Source of the DNA: Hylemonella sp. | Lineage (GTDB): Bacteria; Pseudomonadota; Gammaproteobacteria; Burkholderiales; Burkholderiaceae_C | Direction of reading: 5' to 3' | DNA length: 42,578 nucleotides | Assembly (NCBI RefSeq): GCF_027532185.1 | Contig: NZ_JAPZSV010000008.1 | Span: 1 to 42,578 of the forward strand | In this document: piece by piece, positions 20,046 to 25,912 of the stretch | Layout of the letters: every line of letters starts with the position of its first letter | Position numbering within the stretch: position 1 is the stretch's first letter | Position numbers and translations under genes: made by a program | Notes under the pieces: generated by a model | Told to the model about the DNA's origin: nothing | The model's input: only the letters and a program-made list of their open reading frames with translations | Databases searched by the model: none

Positions 20046-21242
20046 ATGGGACTCGACACGGTAAGGCTCAAGACCCCTTCTATGCCACGCTCCATCGTTG
20101 ACAAGATCAAGGCCCAGGGCGAAAGCTACTGCCGTCTGCGGAACGACACCGGGGAACTGGTGTGGGAGGTCACCCGCACCAACCTGCTGGGCTCCTTCGA
20201 TTCGCGGATCATGGTAAAGCCCATGTATGAGGACTGCACCAGGTCCAAGAGCGGGAAGCCGGAATGGCATCCGAGCCCTCCGTACCTGGTCATCGAATGC
20301 TCGATTGGCAAGGCCTTCAACGGTCACAACGTCTACGGCGCCATCGAAGACCTGCAGGAAGCCGCCGAACGTCTGCGCAACCTGCTGCAGGGCCTGCTCG
20401 GCATCCCGCTACCCCATACCCGGAGCTGGACGGTCCAGCGGGTGGACTGGGCTGAAAACTTCCAGTTGCCCTACCAGGCCGTGCAGGAGTTCTTCGAGGG
20501 CATCTACCACGTTGCGTTTCCACGCCGGAAGATGCAGAAGTACAGCAATGAGGCCGTCTTCATCCCTGGCACGACGACGACGATCAAGCTGTATCACAAG
20601 GGGCCGGAGTTCGAAAAGCACGACCGCAAGCGCCTGTATGTGGTCCTCCGCGGTCTCCACCAGCAAAACCGCCCCAAAGGCGCGCCTCCCGATTGGGCAC
20701 ACGGACAGGCATCGCGCAAGGTGGCTGCGCTGCAGCGCTTGGCAAATAACCGCCTCCGGGCCGAAGTTGAGATCCACGCAGAGAAGCTGGACTACGACTT
20801 CGGGCACAAGCCCAAGGTGCACGAGGTCAGCAGGGAGTACCTGCAAGAGGTCTTCGACAAGGAAATTTCTCGGCTCCTGCGCGAAGGCCGTGAAGGGGTT
20901 CAAACCGTACGTACGAGCCTGGCTGTACGGGACCGGCTAGATGCCCGGTATTCCCTTGAGCTGGCGGGCCTGCTGCATGGGTTCTGGTTGAACCTGGCCA
21001 CCCACGGCGAAGAGGACACCCGAAAGCGCCACCCCCGCGCGACCTTCTACCGCCGCCGCAAACAGCTTGTGGATGCCGGTGTGTCCTGGCTGGCCACCGA
21101 CATGCAACTCATCGAGCGTCAAGGGCAAATGCTGCCTCTTGATTTCTCCCCAGTTCGTGCGAACCCGAGGCGATGCCAAAGCCCGGTGCGCGAAAGACCC
21201 GCGTTCAGCTACGAGCGCGGATTACTGCAACTGGCCGCCTAA
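20046..21242 (+). CDS. Replication initiation protein, filamentous phage gene II/X type
   Basis: The 398-aa product resembles the phage/plasmid replication proteins of the gene II/X family, the endonucleases that nick the plus strand and start rolling-circle replication of filamentous phages. Supporting features are the length (f1 gpII is about 410 aa), the opening MGLDTVRLKTPSMPRSIVDK, the central WTVQRVDWAENFQL, TTTIKLYHKGPEFEKHDRKR and the strand LRAEVEIHAEKLDYDF. A C-terminal basic region follows (HPRATFYRRRKQLVDAG, typical of priming or DNA-binding ends). ATG 20046 has GCAGGACCTC before it. It is followed closely by a small gene in the place of the phage ssDNA-binding protein. I could not assign the catalytic tyrosine with certainty. 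Confidence 0.75.
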   Translation: MGLDTVRLKTPSMPRSIVDKIKAQGESYCRLRNDTGELVWEVTRTNLLGSFDSRIMVKPMYEDCTRSKSGKPEWHPSPPYLVIECSIGKAFNGHNVYGAIEDLQEAAERLRNLLQGLLGIPLPHTRSWTVQRVDWAENFQLPYQAVQEFFEGIYHVAFPRRKMQKYSNEAVFIPGTTTTIKLYHKGPEFEKHDRKRLYVVLRGLHQQNRPKGAPPDWAHGQASRKVAALQRLANNRLRAEVEIHAEKLDYDFGHKPKVHEVSREYLQEVFDKEISRLLREGREGVQTVRTSLAVRDRLDARYSLELAGLLHGFWLNLATHGEEDTRKRHPRATFYRRRKQLVDAGVSWLATDMQLIERQGQMLPLDFSPVRANPRRCQSPVRERPAFSYERGLLQLAA

Positions 21243-21266
21243 GGCCGAAATCCGAAAGGAAACATC

Positions 21267-21575
21267 ATGAGTGAAACCGTACTCGTTCTCCGCGCTTCCA
21301 AGTGGGAAATGACCGACGAGAAGACCGGCGAGGTCCGCAAGGGCTGCACTGTGCACTACATCAATGACTACCAGGTGGAGACCGCCAACGCTGTTGGCGA
21401 TGCCCCCATGAAGGTGCAGGCCAGCGATGAGGTCTTCAACGAGGTCAAGAAGCACAAGGCACCGGGCGTGTATGAGATCAACACCCGAACGAAACCTGGG
21501 AAAGAGGGGCAGGCGACCGTGGTGATGACCCAGGCGAAGTTCGTGAAGGCCTTCACGCTCGCCCAGGCCCGATGA
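21267..21575 (+). CDS. Small protein in the position of a phage ssDNA-binding protein
   Basis: The 102-aa product starts MSETVLVLRASKWEMTDEKT and is rich in predicted beta strands with basic and aromatic residues (GCTVHYINDYQ, TRTKPGKEGQATVVMTQAKF). It has no signal or membrane segment. Size, composition and location directly after the gene II-type gene fit the gpV/RstB-like ssDNA-binding proteins that switch filamentous phages from double- to single-stranded DNA. I do not see a diagnostic motif, so the assignment rests on context. ATG 21267 has a good AAAGGAAAC. The gene ends in a run of A that forms part of a minus-strand terminator-like hairpin. Confidence 0.5.
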   Translation: MSETVLVLRASKWEMTDEKTGEVRKGCTVHYINDYQVETANAVGDAPMKVQASDEVFNEVKKHKAPGVYEINTRTKPGKEGQATVVMTQAKFVKAFTLAQAR

Positions 21576-21608
21576 AAAAAGCGCCCAGGTGCTGACACAC
21601 CTGAGCGC
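21575..21608 (-). terminator. Terminator-like hairpin facing leftward
   Basis: On the minus strand GCGC plus CAGGTG (21608-21598) pairs with CACCTG plus GCGC (21591-21581) with one mismatch and a 6-nt loop, followed by six T (21580-21575). No leftward gene is recognised upstream of it. It could end an antisense RNA started in 21609-21700, or act only as an RNA or ssDNA structure on the plus strand. Confidence 0.5.
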
Positions 21609-21690
21609 CCACCGCTTCACAAGACCTATCCCATGAACGGCTCGGCCAGCTTACCGCAAACACGTTGGCGAGCCAATCAACGAGGCAACC

Positions 21691-22206
21691 ATGATTAGCG
21701 CACCAAAGGACATTTTTGGACCGAATGCTTTTGAGATGTTCGTCCACGAGCTGGGCATGGCTCGGGTCAGCGCGATTCTTGAAGTGAAGCCCGCCACCGT
21801 CCGGCGATGGATGCGCGGCACAACTGCAGTCCCACGCATGGCGGTGCTGGCCCTCTACTGGGAGACCCAGTACGGGCGCTCGCTGATCGAGTCCGAGATG
21901 GTCAATGAAATCCGGATCCTCTACCAACGCAATCGCATCCTGCAGGAGCAATTCACGCGCGCCAAGGACATAGTGACCGGGCTCCGTCGCCTACATGCAG
22001 GCACTGCGAATGAGCCCATTTTTGAGGAGCTGATCGACTGCCATGAAAACGAAGAGATTCAAACTCAATTTGGCGCTCCCCGTTCACGCCAACATACTGC
22101 GTCTGCACCTGCACATCCGCGAGCGACTGAATCCGAATCACAGACCATCCCTCAAGCTGGCGCGCCTCAGGGGGATACGCCGCTACAAAAGGCTGCTGCT
22201 GCGTAA
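21691..22206 (+). CDS. HTH-like DNA-binding protein of the element
   Basis: The 171-aa product has an HTH-like N-terminus: FVHELGMARVSAILEVKPAT followed by VRRWMRGTTAVPRMAVLALY. The pattern is typical of small phage DNA-binding proteins that use an LxVxxxTVRRW recognition segment. A helical stretch follows (ILYQRNRILQEQFTRAKDIV) and then a proline, serine and glutamine-rich tail that looks disordered. ATG 21691 has GAGG nine bases upstream. It is followed 14 bp later by the DUF4224 gene. I do not recognise a named family and suggest only a regulatory role. Confidence 0.6.
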   Translation: MISAPKDIFGPNAFEMFVHELGMARVSAILEVKPATVRRWMRGTTAVPRMAVLALYWETQYGRSLIESEMVNEIRILYQRNRILQEQFTRAKDIVTGLRRLHAGTANEPIFEELIDCHENEEIQTQFGAPRSRQHTASAPAHPRATESESQTIPQAGAPQGDTPLQKAAAA

Positions 22207-22220
22207 GGGAGGGGCATACA

Positions 22221-22445
22221 GTGGAATCAGACCTCTTTCTCACCAGCGACGAAGTTGGCACGCTGACGGGCTACAAGCTTCCGGCTCGCCAAGTGCAATG
22301 GCTGCGCGCGAAGGGCTGGCGATTTGAGCTCAACGGCAACCGCCGCCCCATCGTCGCCCGCAAGTACGCGGAAAAAATGCTCGGCTGTGGCGTCCCCGAT
22401 GAGGCTACCTACAAACCTAATTTCTCGGCTCTGCAGAGGGTGTAA
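22221..22445 (+). CDS. DUF4224 domain protein
   Basis: The 74-aa product has the DUF4224 signature: FLTSDEVGTLTGYKLPARQV, then QWLRAKGWRFELNGNRRPIV. Proteins of this family are very often encoded just before tyrosine integrases in prophages, and may act as excisionase-like or regulatory partners; that function is inferred from the common arrangement. The start is GTG 22221 with AGGGAGGGG upstream. The stop TAA shares its last base with the integrase ATG (22445), so the two are translationally coupled. Confidence 0.8.
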   Translation: MESDLFLTSDEVGTLTGYKLPARQVQWLRAKGWRFELNGNRRPIVARKYAEKMLGCGVPDEATYKPNFSALQRV

Positions 22446-23422
22446 TGGGCCGTCGCCGGCAATCCAACTTTGACGATCCCCCGCGCTTCCATAGGAAGGG
22501 CAAGACCTGGTATCACGTAAGCGGCACCCTGCCCCGGATCTGGACCAAGCTGTCCAGCGACCGGGCTGAGGCCCTTCGACTATGGGCGCAGCGTGAGGGG
22601 GTCCGGGAGGACGATTCGACCCGTCTGTTTTCCGTTGTGGCCAAGCGGTACGTACGGGAGGTTTTCCCGACCAAGGGGATCCGCACCAGGCGGGACAACG
22701 ATAAAGAGTTGGCGAACCTGCTCAAGGTCTTTGCCCACATGCCTATAGACGCCATCGCGCCCATGCACATCCGGGAGTACCTGGACATTCGCGGCCAGAT
22801 CGCCCCGGTACGAGCGAACCGGGAGAAGGCCCTGTTCTCCCACATCTTCAACAAGGCGCGGGAATGGGGCTACACGGCTGCGCAGAACCCTTGCCAAGGG
22901 GTAAGGGGCTTCAAGGAAACCGGACGCACCAGGTACGTGACGGACGCCGAGTTTGACCAGGTGAAGGCCCACGCCCATTACACCGTGGTGGACGCAATGG
23001 ATCTAGCCTTGCTGACTGGCCAGCGTCCCGCGGACGTCCTCAAGATCAAGCGAACGGATCTCCGAGATGGTGCCTTATGGATAGTTCAGAACAAGACCGG
23101 AACACGCCTGGGGATCGAGATCACGGGCCATCTGGCCGAGGTCATTGAGCGAATCAACCAACGGCCGCGGAAGACGATCAGTCCTTACTTGATCCAGGAT
23201 GAGAACGGCCAGCCTCTCAGCCAGTGCGCCCTGCGCTCACGGTTCGACAAGGCACGGACCCTGGCCAAGGTGGATTTTCAGTTCCGGGATATCAGGGCCA
23301 AGGCCGCGACCGATACCGGCGACTTGGCTCACTCGCAGAAGCTGCTAGCCCACAAGAACCGGGACATGACCGAGCACTATGTCAAGTCGCGGATGGGGGA
23401 GCGGGTAAAGCCGCTTCGCTGA
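22445..23422 (+). CDS. int: Tyrosine recombinase (integrase) of the element
   Basis: The 325-aa product recombines the tRNA-Phe site with the element's copy. Catalytic residues are visible: Arg194 in TGQRPADV, Lys217 in QNKTGTR, Arg281-x-x-Arg284 in FRDIRAKAATD (Arg replaces the first His of the HxxR box, as in many phage integrases), His303 in LLAHKN, and the nucleophile Tyr312 in MTEHYVK. An N-terminal arm/core-binding region spans about 1-150 with the typical QIAPVRANREKALFSHIFNKA. It is fused by one base to the DUF4224 stop. Unlike most tRNA-integrated elements, it is not next to the attachment site; a 1.5-kb cargo operon in opposite orientation lies between them. Confidence 0.92.
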   Translation: MGRRRQSNFDDPPRFHRKGKTWYHVSGTLPRIWTKLSSDRAEALRLWAQREGVREDDSTRLFSVVAKRYVREVFPTKGIRTRRDNDKELANLLKVFAHMPIDAIAPMHIREYLDIRGQIAPVRANREKALFSHIFNKAREWGYTAAQNPCQGVRGFKETGRTRYVTDAEFDQVKAHAHYTVVDAMDLALLTGQRPADVLKIKRTDLRDGALWIVQNKTGTRLGIEITGHLAEVIERINQRPRKTISPYLIQDENGQPLSQCALRSRFDKARTLAKVDFQFRDIRAKAATDTGDLAHSQKLLAHKNRDMTEHYVKSRMGERVKPLR

Positions 23423-23437
23423 ACCGATTTGCCGGGT

Positions 23438-23662
23438 TTAGAGCCCAATCGGAGAGTCCTTGCGCTCGTTAAGCCAGTCTACGAGAACATGATTCGTGGG
23501 TTCGGGCGCGGGAACTCGGCGCTCAAGAATAAAGCGCCTGTAGCCTTCAGCCTTGATCGCATCAACGTCAACCGCATCTGCGTCAACTGTTTGCAGTATT
23601 CGCAGGGATCGTTGCTTGTGAGAGGCGTTCAGATTGCGGTAATTCAGCAGTTGCTCAGCCAT
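23438..23662 (-). CDS. 74-aa protein of unknown function, second gene of the cargo operon
   Basis: I do not recognise this product. It starts at ATG 23662, 16 nt after the stop of the proteasome-like gene, with GGGGGA at a suitable distance. It ends 15 bp from the convergent integrase. The protein is small, soluble and mostly helical, with an acidic stretch (TVDADAVDVDAIKAEG), a basic patch (YRRFILERRVPAPEPTN) and a C-terminal VDWLNERKDSP. Close spacing and shared lower G+C argue for co-expression with the hydrolase. It could be a substrate, inhibitor, adaptor or immunity partner; nothing in the sequence selects one. It might also be a non-coding frame. Confidence 0.5.
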   Translation of the reverse strand: MAEQLLNYRNLNASHKQRSLRILQTVDADAVDVDAIKAEGYRRFILERRVPAPEPTNHVLVDWLNERKDSPIGL

Positions 23663-23678
23663 ATTCGGTCCCCCGGTG

Positions 23679-24959
23679 TCATGAACTACTGGACTGGACT
23701 CGGCGCGTGTAGCGCAAGTTTAACTCAGGTTCAAAATAGTGCTTCCTCTTGATCCAGACGAGGCCTTCTGACTTCGTAATTGCAGCAATGTCGATTGGTC
23801 CGCCGACTGACTCGGTTGGCGAGGTAACACGCTCTTTTAACGACTCCAGCGTCAGCAGAGTCTCCGCGAGATGGGACATCTCCTGAATACTCAGGCCCGC
23901 TAATACCGTGCGCAGGGGTGCAAAATTCACAGCATAATTTTTCTGCTGCCACTCACCCATGAACTCATCGTGGATATTTTTAACGATTGGATCAGCTACT
24001 TCGGACGGAATTGGAACTCCTTCACCCCGCAATTTCTCAATTAGCAGGTCCAATTTCTCTTGGCTCTTTTCTCGAATAATGCTTTGAAGTGAAAAGCCAA
24101 AGCCATCGGTAAAAACATCAATCATTGACGATTGAGCGAAGGCCTGAATCCAGGATGCAGTGGAATGAGTGATAGCTCTGGAAAGATAGTCAGGCATCTC
24201 GTAAAGCAGACTCGATCCAACGTGACCATATACGTGAGCACACTGGTAACTTGGGAAGATTTCGCCGCCACCATAGCCGGCCGCCACAACCCCAGTGTGT
24301 GAGAGGAATTGGGTAGGCTCTTTAAAAAGAGCTGAAAGCGCAAGTTTGGTGACCTCCTCGCGCTGACTGATGATGTCTTTCAGCGGAGAATTTTCAAGCT
24401 CAGCATTTGCGATCGCAACATAAGAGCCCAGGTCATTCAAAGCAGCACCCAGATCGTCGGCATTTAGCGACGGATGGACTGCAGACTGTTCGAAGCGCTG
24501 CTTCAGCTGCACCTCGGCGAGGTTCCAGGCAGCGATGCGATCTGGCTCTGAGGCATCAGTATCCAAAAATGGCGGTTGCAATCTGCCAGCGGACCGAATC
24601 ACATGCAGGAGCGCGTGCGGAAAGCGACCCGCAGTCAAAACCTTGGGCTCCGGAAAGATAGACGCGTTGCCCTTTAAGAACGCGATCACCGCACTTACGT
24701 AGTCATGCAATCGTGGCAGAGGTTCGCTACCCTGAAGAGAGCTTCGAAACAACTTAAGAGCAAGCTCCCAAGGCACCTGGTCGATCTCCGCGGCGCCAAA
24801 TATTGTGATCGCCACATTTCCCTGAGGGGAGATATCAAAGATCTTGTTCGCTGCCTTTGAGTAACGGGGATGGCTGGCATTGAAGACGCCTGTGGTTACT
24901 GCGCTGTCCGCAGCAACAATGATCCCCTTTTTATTGAGGACCACAACCTCACTGGTCAT
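23679..24959 (-). CDS. Proteasome beta-subunit-like Ntn-hydrolase (cargo protein)
   Basis: The 426-aa protein opens MTSEVVVLNKKGIIVAADSA, the pattern of 20S proteasome beta subunits and HslV, in which Thr becomes the N-terminal nucleophile. After Met removal, Thr1, Asp17 and Lys38 (in AANKIFDI) would match proteasome Thr1/Asp17/Lys33, with a 5-residue insertion before the Lys. The FGAAEID turn and a later GVVAAGYGGGEIFPS fit the same fold, with a helical insertion between about 60 and 215. The C-terminus carries a motif-like SVGGPIDIAA and WIKRKHYF. It is over twice the length of HslV, and no unfoldase gene adjoins it. ATG 24959 has AAAGGGGGAAAGG. G+C is about 40-50%, well below the flanks, indicating a separate origin. 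Substrate and role unknown. Confidence 0.75.
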   Translation of the reverse strand: MTSEVVVLNKKGIIVAADSAVTTGVFNASHPRYSKAANKIFDISPQGNVAITIFGAAEIDQVPWELALKLFRSSLQGSEPLPRLHDYVSAVIAFLKGNASIFPEPKVLTAGRFPHALLHVIRSAGRLQPPFLDTDASEPDRIAAWNLAEVQLKQRFEQSAVHPSLNADDLGAALNDLGSYVAIANAELENSPLKDIISQREEVTKLALSALFKEPTQFLSHTGVVAAGYGGGEIFPSYQCAHVYGHVGSSLLYEMPDYLSRAITHSTASWIQAFAQSSMIDVFTDGFGFSLQSIIREKSQEKLDLLIEKLRGEGVPIPSEVADPIVKNIHDEFMGEWQQKNYAVNFAPLRTVLAGLSIQEMSHLAETLLTLESLKERVTSPTESVGGPIDIAAITKSEGLVWIKRKHYFEPELNLRYTRRVQSSSS

Positions 24960-25005
24960 GCCTTTCCCCCTTTCGCCTCCGAGTTTTTTCTAGATTCTTC
25001 CACGA

Positions 25006-25035
25006 TTTGTAGAAATAGGCCAGCGGATGTAGAAA
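25006..25035. promoter_or_regulatory. Right-end TGTAGAAA direct repeats
   Basis: TGTAGAAA occurs at 25008-25015 and 25028-25035, 20 bp apart (about two helical turns). The first copy extends to TTTGTAGAA, the motif also found at 18104-18112 near the left end. In the circular form these copies would lie 40-115 bp on either side of the attachment core. That fits arm-type sites of the integrase. The cargo operon's promoter must lie in the same interval (24960-25035). Confidence 0.4.
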
Positions 25036-25066
25036 CGCCCCAGGACCCGAAACGGGCGCTGGGGCG
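25036..25066 (-). terminator. Terminator of the rebuilt tRNA-Phe
   Basis: CGCCCCAG (25036-25043) pairs with CTGGGGCG (25059-25066), with an inner CCCG/CGGG pair and a small loop. Leftward it is followed by TTTCT. It begins 9 bp after the tRNA CCA end, inside the element. It would stop tRNA-Phe transcription from running into the cargo operon, which reads in the same direction. Confidence 0.7.
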
Positions 25067-25074
25067 CATGGATA

Positions 25075-25122
25075 CTGGTGGCCTGGGGCGGAATCGAACC
25101 ACCGACACGCGGATTTTCAATC
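25075..25122. repeat. Right attachment repeat within tRNA-Phe
   Basis: This is the second copy of the 48-bp repeat, identical to 17952-17999. It forms the 3' part of the complete tRNA-Phe gene here. Sequence diverges immediately beyond 25122, where the chromosomal 5' half of the tRNA begins. Confidence 0.93.
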
Positions 25123-25151
25123 CGCTGCTCTACCAACTGAGCTACCGGGCC
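25076..25151 (-). tRNA. tRNA-Phe (GAA)
   Basis: On the minus strand this 76-nt gene folds as acceptor GGCCCGG, D arm GCTC/GAGC, anticodon arm GCGGA-TTGAAAA-TCCGC with anticodon GAA, variable GTGTC, T arm GGTGG-TTCGATT-CCGCC, acceptor CCAGGCC, A73 and encoded CCA. The acceptor stem has a C5-A68 mismatch; all other pairs form. The last 47 nt are duplicated at 17953-17999 because the 7.1-kb element integrated here. The gene is split in origin: 5' half chromosomal, 3' half brought by the element. Confidence 0.95.
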
Positions 25152-25197
25152 AAGAGAGGTGGAATTATAGCAGCACTTGGGGCCGGGGCCGGGCGGC

Positions 25198-25875
25198 TCA
25201 GGCGCTGTTGCGCTTGCCGCGGCTCAGGTCCACGCCGAGCTGCTTGAGCTTGCGGTAGAGGTGCGTGCGCTCCAGGCCGGTCTTCTCGGCCACGCGGGTC
25301 ATGGAGCCGCTTTCGCGCGCGAGGTGGTATTCGAAATAGGCCTTCTCGAATTCGTCACGGGCTTCGCGCAGGGGCTTGTCGAGCTGGAAGTTCTGCTGCG
25401 ACTGCGGGCCGGTCTCGACGACCGCCAGCATGGGCGCCGCCAGGCCAGACAGACCCTCGCCGGCGCCATGTGCGAGGCCGCCCAGGGGCACCGCAGCGGC
25501 CGGCAGCGGGGCGTTGCGGGCCAGGCCCTGCTCCACGGCCTTGAGCAGCTTCTGCAGGGTGATGGGTTTTTCGAGGAAGGAATGGGCGCCGATCTTGGTG
25601 GCCGCCACCGCGGTGTCGATGGTGGCGTGGCCGCTCATCATGATGACGGGCATGGTCAGCAGGCCGGCCGTGGACCATTCCTTGAGCAGGGTGACGCCAT
25701 CGGTGTCGGGCATCCAGATGTCGAGCAGCACAAGGTCGGGGCGCTCGTTCTGCCGGGCCTGCCGCGCCTGGGCGGCGTTCTCGGCCACTTCGACGCTGTG
25801 TCCTTCGTCGTTGAGGATCTCGGACAGCAAGTCACGAATGCCGAGTTCGTCATCGACTACCAGTATGTTTGCCAT
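25198..25875 (-). CDS. ntrX: NtrX-like response regulator lacking the AAA+ domain
   Basis: The 225-aa product has a receiver domain (1-120) with the acidic pair in VVDDE, phosphoacceptor Asp52 in LVLLDIWMPDTDG, the MMSGHA switch segment and Lys in FLEKPI. A C-terminal Fis-type HTH follows (MTRVAEKTGLERTHLYRKLK). Canonical NtrX has a sigma-54 AAA+ domain between these parts; here only a linker of about 45 residues is present, so it cannot act as a classical sigma-54 activator. The partner kinase gene is 37 bp upstream on the same strand. ATG 25875 starts MANILVVDDE; the open frame upstream overlaps the kinase and is not coding. The targets, possibly nitrogen or redox genes, are unknown. Confidence 0.85.
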   Translation of the reverse strand: MANILVVDDELGIRDLLSEILNDEGHSVEVAENAAQARQARQNERPDLVLLDIWMPDTDGVTLLKEWSTAGLLTMPVIMMSGHATIDTAVAATKIGAHSFLEKPITLQKLLKAVEQGLARNAPLPAAAVPLGGLAHGAGEGLSGLAAPMLAVVETGPQSQQNFQLDKPLREARDEFEKAYFEYHLARESGSMTRVAEKTGLERTHLYRKLKQLGVDLSRGKRNSA

Positions 25876-25912
25876 GGTGTGAACGCTGGGTCTTTCGTGT
25901 GGTCCGGAGGGC

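Larger units (their letters stand above)
17952..25122. mobile_element. 7,123-bp integrative element in tRNA-Phe, inovirus-satellite-like
   Basis: Two 48-bp direct repeats of the tRNA-Phe 3' half bound the element (17952-17999 and 25075-25122), giving a unit length of 7,123 bp. The intact tRNA is at the right end, rebuilt by sequence the element carried. Inside are three HTH regulators, a gene II/X-type replication protein, a small protein in the ssDNA-binding position, a DUF4224 protein, a tyrosine integrase, and a two-gene cargo on the other strand. There is no major coat protein, minor adsorption protein or Zot-like ATPase, so it cannot make filamentous particles alone. It could be a satellite using a helper phage, or an integrative rolling-circle plasmid. 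Element status is secure; satellite status is inference. Confidence 0.9.

Noticed and set aside
23679-24959. HslV protease of the HslUV complex
   Set aside because: HslV is about 175 aa with a TTIV-type start and sits beside hslU; this protein is 426 aa, has a large insertion and no unfoldase neighbour.
23438-24959. Type II toxin-antitoxin pair
   Set aside because: The gene sizes and order (large hydrolase first, small protein second) and absence of any known toxin or antitoxin fold give no positive support.
17952-25122. Complete prophage
   Set aside because: No structural, packaging, assembly or lysis genes can be found in the 7.1 kb.
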